Assembly: GCF_015160875.1 (NCBI RefSeq)
Contig: NZ_CP063374.1
Coordinates: forward strand, 6,761,501 to 6,825,500
Direction: 5' to 3'
DNA from: Streptomyces chromofuscus
Lineage (GTDB): Bacteria; Actinomycetota; Actinomycetes; Streptomycetales; Streptomycetaceae
DNA: 64,000 nt
Under the pieces are notes generated by a model. It searched no databases, had not been told where the DNA came from, and saw only the letters and a list, made by a program, of their open reading frames with translations. Each line of letters opens with the position of its first letter. Positions within the stretch are counted from its first letter, which is position 1. Position numbers and translations under genes: made by a program. Positions 49,389-58,314 of the stretch are shown piece after piece.

Positions 49389-51184
49389 GCCGCACCCGCG
49401 GCAAGGGCGGCAAGAAGCGGGACCTGGCGGGCGAGGCGTACGCGGAGGGCATGCGGCTCGTGCTGGCCAACCCGGCACTCAAGGCCGTCGACTTCGACAC
49501 CTGCCGCGACGAGAACTGCGACCTCGCGCCCCGGGAGGGCCTGATCCGCGTGGACTCCGAGGGCGTGCTGCACTCCCACCCCGACCGGGTCGCCGACGGC
49601 CGCGACTGGGCCTGGGCCATCGCACACGCCGTGATCCATCTCGGTTTCGGCCACGTCCCGGCCGCCAAGGGCGACCGCGTCCAGCCCGACCGTCACGAAC
49701 TGGCCGCCCGCTGCGCGGTCGTCAACCGCTTCCTGCTCACGTTCCCCGTCGGCCGGACCCCCGAGCACCTACCGGGCTCCTACCCCGACGGCGACGAGGA
49801 ACAGCTGACGCGGCGGTGGCGGCGCGACGGCCTCCCGGCCGCGTACGAGCGGTGCGGCACCGCGGGCGCGGAGCCCGACCAGCTGCTGCTCACCTGGCGC
49901 GGCTGGTACGGGCAGCCGCCCGACTGGCCGCTCGCCTTCGCGAACGCGCTCACCCGCACCATGTCCGCGGCCCTGGACATGGCGGGCGGCCGCCGCGACT
50001 CCCTCGACGGCACCCTTGTCCCGGCCCGCCCCTGGGAGCGGGCGCTGCGCTGGTTCATCTCCTCGTACCCGCTGCTCGGCGGTATCGCGGCCGGCATCAA
50101 GCTGGTCGCCGACGCCGAGCTGACCCGCGCCCACGGCATCTCCGTCGCGGCCGTGAACGCCGAGGCCGGGGAGATCTACATCAACCCGCTGCGCCAGTTC
50201 GAGGACGAGGAGTGGCGCTTCGTCCTCGCCCACGAGATGCTGCACGCCGCCCTGCGGCACGGCGACCGCTGCGGCACCCGCGACCCCTACCTGTTCAACG
50301 TCGCCTGCGACTACGTCATCAACGGCTGGCTGTGCGAGATGCAGGTCGGCACCATGCCCGAGGGGCTGCTCCACGACAAGGACCTGGCCGGCCTGTCCGC
50401 GGAGGAGGTCTACGACCGCATCGCCGGCGACCTGCGCCGGATGCGCCGCCTGTCCACGCTGTGCGGCAGGGGACGCCCCGACGTCCTCGGCGCCCCGCTC
50501 GGCCCGCCGGGCGCGTACGTCGACCTCGACGAGTTCTACCGGCGCGGCCTCGCCGGCGGCCTCGACCTGCACCAGCACCAGGAGCGCGGCTTCCTGCCCG
50601 GCGGGCTGGTGGAGGAGATCCGCGCCCTCAGCCATCCACCGCTGCCGTGGGACGCCCGGCTGGCCCGCTGGTTCGACGAGTTCGTGCCTCGTCCGGAGCC
50701 GGTGCGCTCGTACGCCCGTCCCGCGCGCCGGCAGGCGTCCACGCCCGACATCCCGCGCGCGGGCCGCCACTTCCCGCCCGAGGAGGTCGCCCGCTGCACC
50801 TTCGGCGTCGTCCTCGACACCTCCGGCTCCATGGAGCGGACGCTGCTCGGCAAGGCGCTGGGTGCCATCGCCTCGTACGCCGAGGCCCGTGACGTACCGG
50901 CCGCGCGGGTCGTCTTCTGCGACGCGGCCGCCCACGACGCGGGCTATCTGCCGGTCGGTGAGATCGCCGGGCGGGTGCGGGTGCACGGGCGCGGCGGTAC
51001 GGTCCTGCAGCCCGGGATCGATCTGCTGCACCGGGCGGAGGACTTCCCGCCGGGCGCGCCGGTGCTGGTGATCACCGACGGCTGGTGCGACGTGCTGCGG
51101 GTGCGGCGCGAGCACGCCTACCTGATTCCCCAGGGCGCCCGGCTGCCGTTCACCGCTCGCGGGCCGGTGTTTCGCGTGCGGTGA
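49385..51184 (+). CDS. DUF2201 putative metallopeptidase with vWA domain
   Basis: A 599-residue protein. The N-terminal and middle part is DUF2201-type, with the zincin motif VLAHEMLHAALRHGDR (~280) preceded by AVNAEAGEIYINPLRQFEDE. The C-terminal vWA-like domain has the MIDAS start FGVVLDTSGSMERTLLGK (~478-495) and VLVITDGWCDV. It is coupled to the MoxR ATPase gene. MoxR-vWA pairs work as chaperones for metal sites or multi-subunit assembly; the target here is unknown. An earlier weak zincin-like stretch WAIAHAVIHLGFGH (~78) may be a second, degenerate motif. Confidence 0.9.
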   Translation: MSRTRGKGGKKRDLAGEAYAEGMRLVLANPALKAVDFDTCRDENCDLAPREGLIRVDSEGVLHSHPDRVADGRDWAWAIAHAVIHLGFGHVPAAKGDRVQPDRHELAARCAVVNRFLLTFPVGRTPEHLPGSYPDGDEEQLTRRWRRDGLPAAYERCGTAGAEPDQLLLTWRGWYGQPPDWPLAFANALTRTMSAALDMAGGRRDSLDGTLVPARPWERALRWFISSYPLLGGIAAGIKLVADAELTRAHGISVAAVNAEAGEIYINPLRQFEDEEWRFVLAHEMLHAALRHGDRCGTRDPYLFNVACDYVINGWLCEMQVGTMPEGLLHDKDLAGLSAEEVYDRIAGDLRRMRRLSTLCGRGRPDVLGAPLGPPGAYVDLDEFYRRGLAGGLDLHQHQERGFLPGGLVEEIRALSHPPLPWDARLARWFDEFVPRPEPVRSYARPARRQASTPDIPRAGRHFPPEEVARCTFGVVLDTSGSMERTLLGKALGAIASYAEARDVPAARVVFCDAAAHDAGYLPVGEIAGRVRVHGRGGTVLQPGIDLLHRAEDFPPGAPVLVITDGWCDVLRVRREHAYLIPQGARLPFTARGPVFRVR

Positions 51185-51257
51185 GCCGGAATGTGATCGG
51201 ATAGGGCCAGGATCCCCTTGAACGGGGTCGCACCGAGAGCATGTGAAAGGAACAACC

Positions 51258-51683
51258 GTGGCAACCACGCGCTCCGCACACACCGTGTGGGAAGGCAACC
51301 TGCTCGAGGGCAGCGGCGTCGTCACCTTCGACTCCTCCGGCATCGGCGAGCAGCCGGTGTCGTGGCCGTCGCGCGCCGAGAAGGCGAACGGCAAGACCAG
51401 CCCCGAGGAGCTGATCGCCGCCGCCCACTCCAGCTGCTTCTCCATGGCGCTGTCGCACGGCCTGGCCGGCGCCGGCACCCCGCCCACCAAGCTCGTCACC
51501 ACCGCCGACGTGACCTTCCAGCCCGGTGAGGGCATCACCGGCATCGCCCTCACCGTCGAGGGCACCGTCCCCGGCCTCGACGACGACGCGTTCGTCGCCG
51601 CCGCCGAGGACGCCAAGGCCAACTGCCCCGTCAGCCAGGCCCTGAAGGCCGTCCCGATCACCCTGTCGGCGAAGCTCGCCTGA
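51258..51683 (+). CDS. osmC: OsmC/Ohr family peroxiredoxin-like protein
   Basis: A 141-residue OsmC-type protein with the two redox cysteines in AAHSSCFSMALSHG (~60) and KANCPVSQALKA (~125), and the opening HTVWEGNLLEGSGVVTFDSS of the OsmC branch. These enzymes reduce organic hydroperoxides with lipoylated or thiol partners. The GTG at 51258 follows AAAGGA by 6 bases. It is monocistronic with a good terminator downstream, and the next gene is a stress-type dnaK. Confidence 0.93.
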   Translation: MATTRSAHTVWEGNLLEGSGVVTFDSSGIGEQPVSWPSRAEKANGKTSPEELIAAAHSSCFSMALSHGLAGAGTPPTKLVTTADVTFQPGEGITGIALTVEGTVPGLDDDAFVAAAEDAKANCPVSQALKAVPITLSAKLA

Positions 51684-51702
51684 GGGCGCGCGGAACCGGA
51701 CA

Positions 51703-51737
51703 CAGGCCGTCCCTCCGGGGGCGGCCTGACCGTTTTT
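51703..51737 (+). terminator. rho-independent-type terminator after osmC
   Basis: CAGGCCG (51703-51709) pairs with CGGCCTG (51722-51728), with a GC-rich inner part, followed by ACCG and TTTTT (51733-51737). It is one of the few with a true T-run in this window. Confidence 0.8.
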
Positions 51738-51772
51738 CCGCCGTGGCCGCTCCCACGCCGGCGCCGAGCGCG

Positions 51773-51798
51773 GACTGACCCCGGCCCTCGTCGGGTAT
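51773..51798 (+). promoter_or_regulatory. SigB-type promoter for dnaK
   Basis: GACT (51773-51776), 16 bases, GGGTAT (51793-51798) fits GNNT-N14-16-GGGTAC/T, ~90 bases before the dnaK start. A TTGACA (51824-51829) with TGTGCT 17 bases later is a possible vegetative promoter. The heat-shock HspR operator (CTTGAGT-N7-ACTCAAG) is not present. Confidence 0.4.
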
Positions 51799-51888
51799 GT
51801 GCCTGAATGAACCAAGGGCCCCATTGACAAGAGCCCACTCGGGTTTTGTGCTGAACGTGAAGAGGCTCCCTGGCGGAAGGGGACAGCG

Positions 51889-53754
51889 ATGGCACGCGCG
51901 GTCGGTATCGATCTCGGGACCACGAACTCGGTGGTGGCCGTCCTGGAGGGCGGTGAACCCACGGTCGTCGCCAACGCGGAGGGGGCCAGGACCACGCCGT
52001 CCGTCGTGGCCTTCGCCAAGAACGGCGAGGTGCTCGTCGGCGAGGTCGCCAAGCGGCAGGCCGTGACCAACGTCGAGCGCACCGCGCGCTCCGTCAAGCG
52101 GCACATGGGCGACGCGCACTGGCGGTTCCCCGAGCAGGGCTCCGTGGACGGCACCCGCTACCGGGCCCAGGAGCTGTCGGCGCGGGTGCTGCAGAAACTG
52201 AAGCGGGACGCCGAGGCGTACCTCGGGGAGGACGTCACGGACGCGGTGATCACCGTGCCCGCCTACTTCGACGACGCCCAGCGGCAGGCGACGAAGGAGG
52301 CCGGGGAGATCGCCGGCCTGAAGGTGCTGCGGATCATCAACGAGCCCACCGCCGCCGCCCTCGCCTACGGCCTGGACCGGGGCGAGGAGCAGACCGTCCT
52401 CGTCTTCGACCTCGGCGGCGGCACCTTCGACGTCTCGCTCCTGGACATCGGCGACGGCGTGATCGAGGTCAAGGCCACCAACGGCGACACCCACCTCGGC
52501 GGTGACGACTGGGACCAGCGGATCGTCGAGTACCTCGTCAAGCGCTTCAAGGGGCAGTACGGCATCGACCTCAGCAACGACAAGATGGCGCTCCAGCGGC
52601 TGCGCGAGGGCGCCGAGAAGGCCAAGATCGAGCTGTCCAGCTCGTCGGAGACGTCGATCAACCTGCCCTACATCACCGCATCCGCCGAAGGCCCCCTGCA
52701 CCTGGAGGAGAAGCTCACCCGCGCCCAGTTCCAGGAGCTCACCGCCGACCTCCTCGACCGCTGCAAGACCCCCTTCCACCAGGCGGTCAAGGACGCCGGC
52801 GTCAAGCTCTCCGCGATCGACCACGTCATCCTCGTCGGCGGCTCCACCCGGATGCCCGCGGTCACCGACCTGGTCAAGGAACTCACCGGCAAGGATCCGC
52901 ACAAGGGCGTCAACCCGGACGAGGTCGTGGCCGTCGGCGCGGCCCTGCAGGCCGGTGTCCTGCGCGGCGACGTCAAGGACGTGCTGCTCCTCGACGTCAC
53001 CCCGCTGTCCCTGGGCATCGAGACCAAGGGCGGCATCATGACCAAGCTCATCGAGCGCAACACCACGATCCCGACCCGGCGTTCGGAGATCTTCACCACC
53101 GCGGCCGACAACCAGCCCTCGGTCGGCATCCAGGTCTACCAGGGCGAACGCGAGATCGCCGCGTACAACAAGAAGCTCGGCACGTTCGACCTCACCGGCC
53201 TGCCGCCCGCCCCCCGCGGCGTCCCGCAGATCGAGGTCGCCTTCGACATCGACGCCAACGGCATCATGCACGTCTCCGCGAAGGACCTGGCCACGGGCCG
53301 CGAGCAGAAGATGACGGTGACCGGCGGCTCGGCCCTCCCCAAGGACGACATCGACCGCATGATGCGCGAGGCCGAGCAGTACGCCGAGGAGGACCGCAGG
53401 CGCCGCGAGGCCGCCGAGACCCGCAACCAGGCCGAGCAGCTCGTCTACCAGACGGAGAAGTTCCTGCGCGACAACGAGGAGCGCGTCCCGGCCGACACCA
53501 AGGCGGAGGTCGAGTCGGCGATCACGGACCTGAAGCAGTCGCTGGAGCGCAACGCCGAGACCAGCGAGCTGCGCACCGGGGTGGAGAAGCTCGCCACCGT
53601 CAGCCAGAAGGTCGGCCAGGCCATGTACGCGCAGGCCCAGCAGACGCCGACCGAGGGCGCCGCCGGTGAGCGCACCGCGCCGCAGGACGAGGAGGGCGTG
53701 GTCGACGCGGAGATCGTCGACGACGACAAGGACACCAAGGGAGGGGCGGCCTAG
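51889..53754 (+). CDS. dnaK: Hsp70 chaperone DnaK (stand-alone copy)
   Basis: A 621-residue DnaK: IGIDLGTTNSVVAVLEGGEP-type phosphate-1 loop, INEPTAAALAYGLDRG, VFDLGGGTFDVSLL, LVGGSTRMPAVTDLV and DVTPLSLGIETKGGIMTKLI. The substrate-binding part and helical lid end in an acidic tail, VVDAEIVDDDKDTK. It keeps full length and motifs, but no grpE, dnaJ or hspR follows and no HspR operator precedes it. It is therefore a second, separately controlled Hsp70. ATG at 51889 after GGGGACAGCG. Confidence 0.95.
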   Translation: MARAVGIDLGTTNSVVAVLEGGEPTVVANAEGARTTPSVVAFAKNGEVLVGEVAKRQAVTNVERTARSVKRHMGDAHWRFPEQGSVDGTRYRAQELSARVLQKLKRDAEAYLGEDVTDAVITVPAYFDDAQRQATKEAGEIAGLKVLRIINEPTAAALAYGLDRGEEQTVLVFDLGGGTFDVSLLDIGDGVIEVKATNGDTHLGGDDWDQRIVEYLVKRFKGQYGIDLSNDKMALQRLREGAEKAKIELSSSSETSINLPYITASAEGPLHLEEKLTRAQFQELTADLLDRCKTPFHQAVKDAGVKLSAIDHVILVGGSTRMPAVTDLVKELTGKDPHKGVNPDEVVAVGAALQAGVLRGDVKDVLLLDVTPLSLGIETKGGIMTKLIERNTTIPTRRSEIFTTAADNQPSVGIQVYQGEREIAAYNKKLGTFDLTGLPPAPRGVPQIEVAFDIDANGIMHVSAKDLATGREQKMTVTGGSALPKDDIDRMMREAEQYAEEDRRRREAAETRNQAEQLVYQTEKFLRDNEERVPADTKAEVESAITDLKQSLERNAETSELRTGVEKLATVSQKVGQAMYAQAQQTPTEGAAGERTAPQDEEGVVDAEIVDDDKDTKGGAA

Positions 53755-53939
53755 GAGCGCACCGCGCGTGGGCTTCGGGAACGGGGGTAGCCGCACGTCC
53801 ACGGTCTGTTTCCGGTCGGATGAGGCCGTCGTGTGCGGGTTGGTCGAAGACTTTGTGTGCACCGTTCGGGCTGTTAACCTGCGGCGTATTTGTCGTCGAG
53901 CAACGAACAGTCGGCAATGCCCCTGGGAGGGGAACAAGG

Positions 53940-56900
53940 GTGCGCATGACCAGCAGTACCAGCGAGGTCGCCGAGACGGTGCCGGGCGACCAGGAGCTCA
54001 GGCGGCTCCTGGCGGGCCTGACCGCGGTGCGGGACGGCGACTTCGGCACGCGGCTGCCCGAGGACGCCGACGGTCTCATGGGTGACATCGCCACGGTCTT
54101 CAACGGCATGGTGGACCAGCTGTCCGTGTTCACCTCCGAGGTCACCCGGGTCGCCCGTGAGGTGGGAACCGAGGGAACGCTGGGCGGCCAGGCGGAGGTG
54201 CCGGGGGTCTCCGGCACCTGGGCCGACCTGACCGACTCGGTGAACGCCATGGCGGGCAACCTCACCACCCAGGTCCGCGACATCGCCCAGGTGGCGACGG
54301 CGGTGGCCAAGGGCGACCTCTCCCAGAAGATCGACGTACCCGCGCGCGGCGAGATCCTGGAGCTGAAGGAGACCGTCAACACGATGGTCGACCAGCTCTC
54401 GGCATTCGCCGACGAGGTCACCCGCGTCGCCCGCGAGGTCGGCAGCGAGGGCCGGCTCGGCGGTCAGGCCAAGGTGCCCGGGGTCGCGGGCGTCTGGCGC
54501 GATCTGACCGACTCGGTCAACCTGATGGCGGGCAACCTGACCTCCCAGGTCCGCAACGTCGCCCAGGTGACGACGGCGGTGGCCAAGGGCGACCTGTCGC
54601 AGAAGATCACGGTGGACGCCCGGGGCGAGATCCTGGAGCTGAAGAACACCATCAACACGATGGTCGACCAGCTCTCGGCGTTCGCCGACGAGGTCACCCG
54701 CGTCGCCCGCGAGGTGGGCACCGAGGGACGCCTCGGCGGCCAGGCGGACGTCAAGGGCGTCAAGGGCACCTGGCGCGACCTGACCGACTCGGTGAACTTC
54801 ATGGCGGGCAACCTGACCTCCCAGGTCCGCAACGTCGCCCAGGTCGCCACCGCCGTGGCCAAGGGCGACCTGTCGCAGAAGATCACGGTGGACGCCCGGG
54901 GCGAGATCCTGGAGCTGAAGAACACCATCAACACGATGGTCGACCAGCTGTCCGCGTTCGCCGACGAGGCCACCCGCGTCGCCCGCGAGGTCGGAACCGA
55001 GGGACGCCTCGGCGGCCAGGCGCACGTGCGCGGCGTGTCGGGAACCTGGAAGGACCTCACCGACAACGTCAACGTGATGGCGTCCAACCTGACCAGCCAG
55101 GTCCGTTCCATCGCCCAGGTGGCCACCGCGGTCGCCCGCGGCGACCTGTCGCAGAAGATCACCGTTGAGGCCAAGGGCGAGGTCGCGGCCCTGGCGGACG
55201 TCATCAACACGATGGTGGACACGCTGTCCGCGTTCGCCGACGAGGTCACCCGCGTGGCCCGCGAGGTCGGCACCGAGGGGCGCCTCGGCGGCCAGGCCCA
55301 GGTGCCGAACGTGGCGGGCACCTGGAAGGACCTCACCGACAACGTCAACTCGATGGCCAACAACCTCACCGGCCAGGTCCGCAACATCGCCCTGGTCACG
55401 ACGGCGGTGGCCCGCGGCGACCTGTCGAAGAAGATCGACGTCGACGCCCGCGGGGAAATCCTGGAGCTGAAGACGACCATCAACACGATGGTCGACCAGC
55501 TCTCCGCGTTCGCCGACGAGGTCACTCGCGTGGCCCGCGAGGTCGGCACCGAGGGACGCCTCGGCGGCCAGGCCGAGGTGGAGGGCGTCTCCGGGACCTG
55601 GAAGCGGCTGACGGAGAACGTCAACGAGCTGGCCGGGAACCTGACCCGGCAGGTGCGCGCGATCGCCGAGGTGGCCAGCGCCGTCGCCGAGGGCGACCTG
55701 ACCCGGTCGATCACCGTGGAGGCCTCCGGCGAGGTCGCGGAGCTCAAGGACAACATCAACTCCATGGTGGAGTCCCTGCGCGAGACCACGCGGGCCAACC
55801 AGCAGCAGGACTGGCTCAAGACCAACCTGGCGCGGATCGCCGGTCTGATGCAGGGCCACCGCGACCTGCCCGTCGTGGCCGAGCTGATCATGGACGAGCT
55901 GGTGCCGCTGGTGTCCGCCCAGTACGGCGCGTTCTACCTCGCGGAGGACGGCGAGAGGGGCCCCGAGCTGCGGCTCGTCGGCTCCTACGGCCGCCCCGAG
56001 GACGACACGCGGCCCGCCCGGATCCCCTTCGGCCGCTCCCTGGTCGGCCAGGCCGCCCGCAGCCGCCGCACGATCTCGGTCGACGAGCTGCCGCCGGACT
56101 ACGTCACCATCTCCTCGGGCCTCGGCCGGACCGTGCCCACCGCCCTGCTCCTGCTGCCGATCCTCTTCGAGGACCAGGTCCTCGGTGTCATCGAGCTGGC
56201 GTCCGTCACGCCCTTCACCCCGATCCACCGGGACCTGCTGGAACAGCTCCGGGAGACGATCGGCGTCAACGTCAACACCATCGTGGCCAACGCCCGCACC
56301 GACGAGCTGCTCGGCGAGTCGCAGCGACTGACGGCCGAACTGCAGGTCCGCTCGGCCGAGTTGCAGGCGCAGCAGGAGGAGCTGCAGCGCTCCAACGCCG
56401 AACTGGAGGAGAAGGCCTCGCTGCTCGCGGCGCAGAACCGCGACATCGAGGGCAAGAACCTCCAGATCGAGCAGGCCCGGCAGGAACTGGAGGCGCGCGC
56501 GCAGCAGCTGGCGCTGGCCTCGAAGTACAAGTCGGAGTTCCTGGCGAACATGAGCCACGAGCTGCGCACCCCGCTCAACAGCCTGCTCATCCTCGCCCAG
56601 CTGCTCGCCCAGAACCCCTCGCGCAACCTGACGCAGAAGCAGGTGGAGTACGCGGGCATCATCCACTCCGCGGGCTCCGACCTGCTCCAGCTGATCAACG
56701 ACATCCTCGATCTGTCGAAGGTCGAGGCCGGGAAGATGGACGTCGCCCCGGAGCGGGTGTCGCTGCGCCAGCTCATCGAGTACGTCGAGGCCACCTTCCG
56801 GCCGATGACGACGCAGAAGGGCCTGGACTTCACGGTGACGACCGCCGCCGGCGCGCCCGGTGACCTGCTCACCGACGACTCCCGGCTGCGTCAGGTGCTG

Positions 56901-58223
56901 CGCAACCTGCTGTCGAACGCGGTGAAGTTCACCGAGCAGGGCGGCGTCGAGCTGATCATCCAGCCGGCCGCGGAGGAGGAGGTGCCCGACAAGGTGGTCA
57001 AGGGCGGTGCCGTCGTCGCCTTCCGCGTGAAGGACACCGGCATCGGCATCCAGGAGCAGCAGCTGGAGTCCATCTTCGGCGCCTTCCAGCAGGCCGACGG
57101 CACCACCAGCCGCAAGTACGGCGGCACGGGCCTCGGTCTGTCCATCACCCGCGAGATCGCCCATCTGCTCGGCGGCGCGGTCACCGTGGACAGCACGCCC
57201 GGCCGGGGCAGCACCTTCACGTTGTTCCTCCCGGTGGCCCGGCCCGACTTCGAGCAACTGGCGGGCCGGTCCCCGGAGAAGCCCGCGGAACTGCCCGCCC
57301 CGCAGAGCGCCGTCGACGTCCTCGAGGCCCCGCGGCCCGGCCCGGACGGGCGGCGCCGGCGCCGCCGCCGGGTGCTCGTCGTGGAGGAGCGGCCCCGGGG
57401 TCTGCTGACCCTCGTCGCGGAGAGCGTCGTCGCCGACGTGGCACGCCTCAGCCCGGAGGACGCCGTCCCGCGGCCCGACGTCGACCTGATCACCGCCGTC
57501 AGCGCGCAGGAGGCGGCCGGTGCGCTGGCCGCCGAACCGTGCCACTGCGTCGTCCTCGACCTGGACATGCCCGACGGTGCGGCCACCCGCTTCCTGGAGG
57601 CGCTGCACGGGGACTCGGCCCTCGCGGACGTGCCCGTCCTGGTGCACAGCAGTCACCGGCCGGACGTGGCGCGGGCGGAGGCGCTGCGCTCCCGCACGGA
57701 CGACGGGGCACTCGAGTTCCTGTCCAGCCTCGACGAGCTGCGCGAGCGCATCGCGCTGCACCTGTCCGCCGAGGAGCCCGGCGACGTCCTGACCCTGGTC
57801 AGGGCGGAGGAGTCGCAGAACCTCACGTCGCACGTCGTGGACGACTCCTTCGCCGGCCGCACCGTGCTGGTCGTCGACGACGACGCGCGCAACCTGTTCG
57901 CCCTCAGCGGCATCCTGGAGCTGCACGGCTTCCGGGTGCTGCACGCGGAGGACGGCCGCAAGGGCATCGAGACGCTCGTCGACAACCCGGACGTCGCCCT
58001 CGTGCTGATGGACGTCATGATGCCGGAGATGGACGGCTACACCGCCACGGCCGAGATCCGCAGCATGCCCCGGTACGCCGACCTGCCCATCATCGCCGTG
58101 ACCGCCAAGGCGATGCCCGGTGACCGGGAGAAGTCCCTGGCGTCGGGGGCGAGCGACTATGTCACCAAGCCCGTCGACACCCACGATCTGATCGCGTGCG
58201 TCCGCCGCTGGCTGGCCCCGTGA
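53940..58223 (+). CDS. soluble poly-HAMP hybrid histidine kinase
   Basis: A 1427-residue cytoplasmic kinase without membrane helices. Residues ~20-620 are six tandem ~92-residue units, each with NTMVDQLSAFADEVTRVARE, GTEGRLGGQA, GTWKDLTDNVN and DLSQKITV. This is the poly-HAMP layout of fungal group III (Nik1-type) kinases. Then follow a GAF domain (~640-790), a coiled coil (~800-865), HisKA (NMSHELRTPLNSLL, His ~877), HATPase (NLLSNAVKFTEQGGVEL, GGTGLGLSITREI), a degenerate receiver (~1140-1275) and an intact C-terminal receiver (VLVVDDDARNLFALSGILEL, MDVMMPEMDGYT, AVTAKAM, TKPVD). The GTG at 53940 has GGAGGGG upstream. It probably senses osmotic or cell-wall stress (inference from Nik1). Confidence 0.93.
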   Translation: MRMTSSTSEVAETVPGDQELRRLLAGLTAVRDGDFGTRLPEDADGLMGDIATVFNGMVDQLSVFTSEVTRVAREVGTEGTLGGQAEVPGVSGTWADLTDSVNAMAGNLTTQVRDIAQVATAVAKGDLSQKIDVPARGEILELKETVNTMVDQLSAFADEVTRVAREVGSEGRLGGQAKVPGVAGVWRDLTDSVNLMAGNLTSQVRNVAQVTTAVAKGDLSQKITVDARGEILELKNTINTMVDQLSAFADEVTRVAREVGTEGRLGGQADVKGVKGTWRDLTDSVNFMAGNLTSQVRNVAQVATAVAKGDLSQKITVDARGEILELKNTINTMVDQLSAFADEATRVAREVGTEGRLGGQAHVRGVSGTWKDLTDNVNVMASNLTSQVRSIAQVATAVARGDLSQKITVEAKGEVAALADVINTMVDTLSAFADEVTRVAREVGTEGRLGGQAQVPNVAGTWKDLTDNVNSMANNLTGQVRNIALVTTAVARGDLSKKIDVDARGEILELKTTINTMVDQLSAFADEVTRVAREVGTEGRLGGQAEVEGVSGTWKRLTENVNELAGNLTRQVRAIAEVASAVAEGDLTRSITVEASGEVAELKDNINSMVESLRETTRANQQQDWLKTNLARIAGLMQGHRDLPVVAELIMDELVPLVSAQYGAFYLAEDGERGPELRLVGSYGRPEDDTRPARIPFGRSLVGQAARSRRTISVDELPPDYVTISSGLGRTVPTALLLLPILFEDQVLGVIELASVTPFTPIHRDLLEQLRETIGVNVNTIVANARTDELLGESQRLTAELQVRSAELQAQQEELQRSNAELEEKASLLAAQNRDIEGKNLQIEQARQELEARAQQLALASKYKSEFLANMSHELRTPLNSLLILAQLLAQNPSRNLTQKQVEYAGIIHSAGSDLLQLINDILDLSKVEAGKMDVAPERVSLRQLIEYVEATFRPMTTQKGLDFTVTTAAGAPGDLLTDDSRLRQVLRNLLSNAVKFTEQGGVELIIQPAAEEEVPDKVVKGGAVVAFRVKDTGIGIQEQQLESIFGAFQQADGTTSRKYGGTGLGLSITREIAHLLGGAVTVDSTPGRGSTFTLFLPVARPDFEQLAGRSPEKPAELPAPQSAVDVLEAPRPGPDGRRRRRRRVLVVEERPRGLLTLVAESVVADVARLSPEDAVPRPDVDLITAVSAQEAAGALAAEPCHCVVLDLDMPDGAATRFLEALHGDSALADVPVLVHSSHRPDVARAEALRSRTDDGALEFLSSLDELRERIALHLSAEEPGDVLTLVRAEESQNLTSHVVDDSFAGRTVLVVDDDARNLFALSGILELHGFRVLHAEDGRKGIETLVDNPDVALVLMDVMMPEMDGYTATAEIRSMPRYADLPIIAVTAKAMPGDREKSLASGASDYVTKPVDTHDLIACVRRWLAP
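54108..55763 (+). repeat. six tandem 276-bp repeats encoding HAMP units
   Basis: The phrase ATGGTCGACCAGCTC or a close variant recurs at 54108, 54384, 54660, 54936, 55212 and 55488, exactly 276 bases apart, and the next at 55764 ends the array. Units two to four are nearly identical in long stretches, which points to recent duplication or gene conversion. Confidence 0.95.
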
Positions 58224-58233
58224 CCGCGCCGCA

Positions 58234-58262
58234 GCCCGCCCCGGCATCCCGCCGGGGCGGGC
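58234..58262 (+). terminator. terminator after the hybrid kinase
   Basis: A perfect 11-base inverted repeat GCCCGCCCCGG (58234-58244) / CCGGGGCGGGC (58252-58262) begins 10 bases after the stop. Confidence 0.6.
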
Positions 58263-58314
58263 CCGGCCCGACCGTCCACGCCCCAGGGGCGTCCCGCCGA
58301 GGAGCACCCGCATC

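Noticed and set aside
51781..51888. HspR operator before dnaK
   Set aside because: No CTTGAGT-N7-ACTCAAG inverted repeat is present. The ACTCGGG seen there does not form the palindrome.
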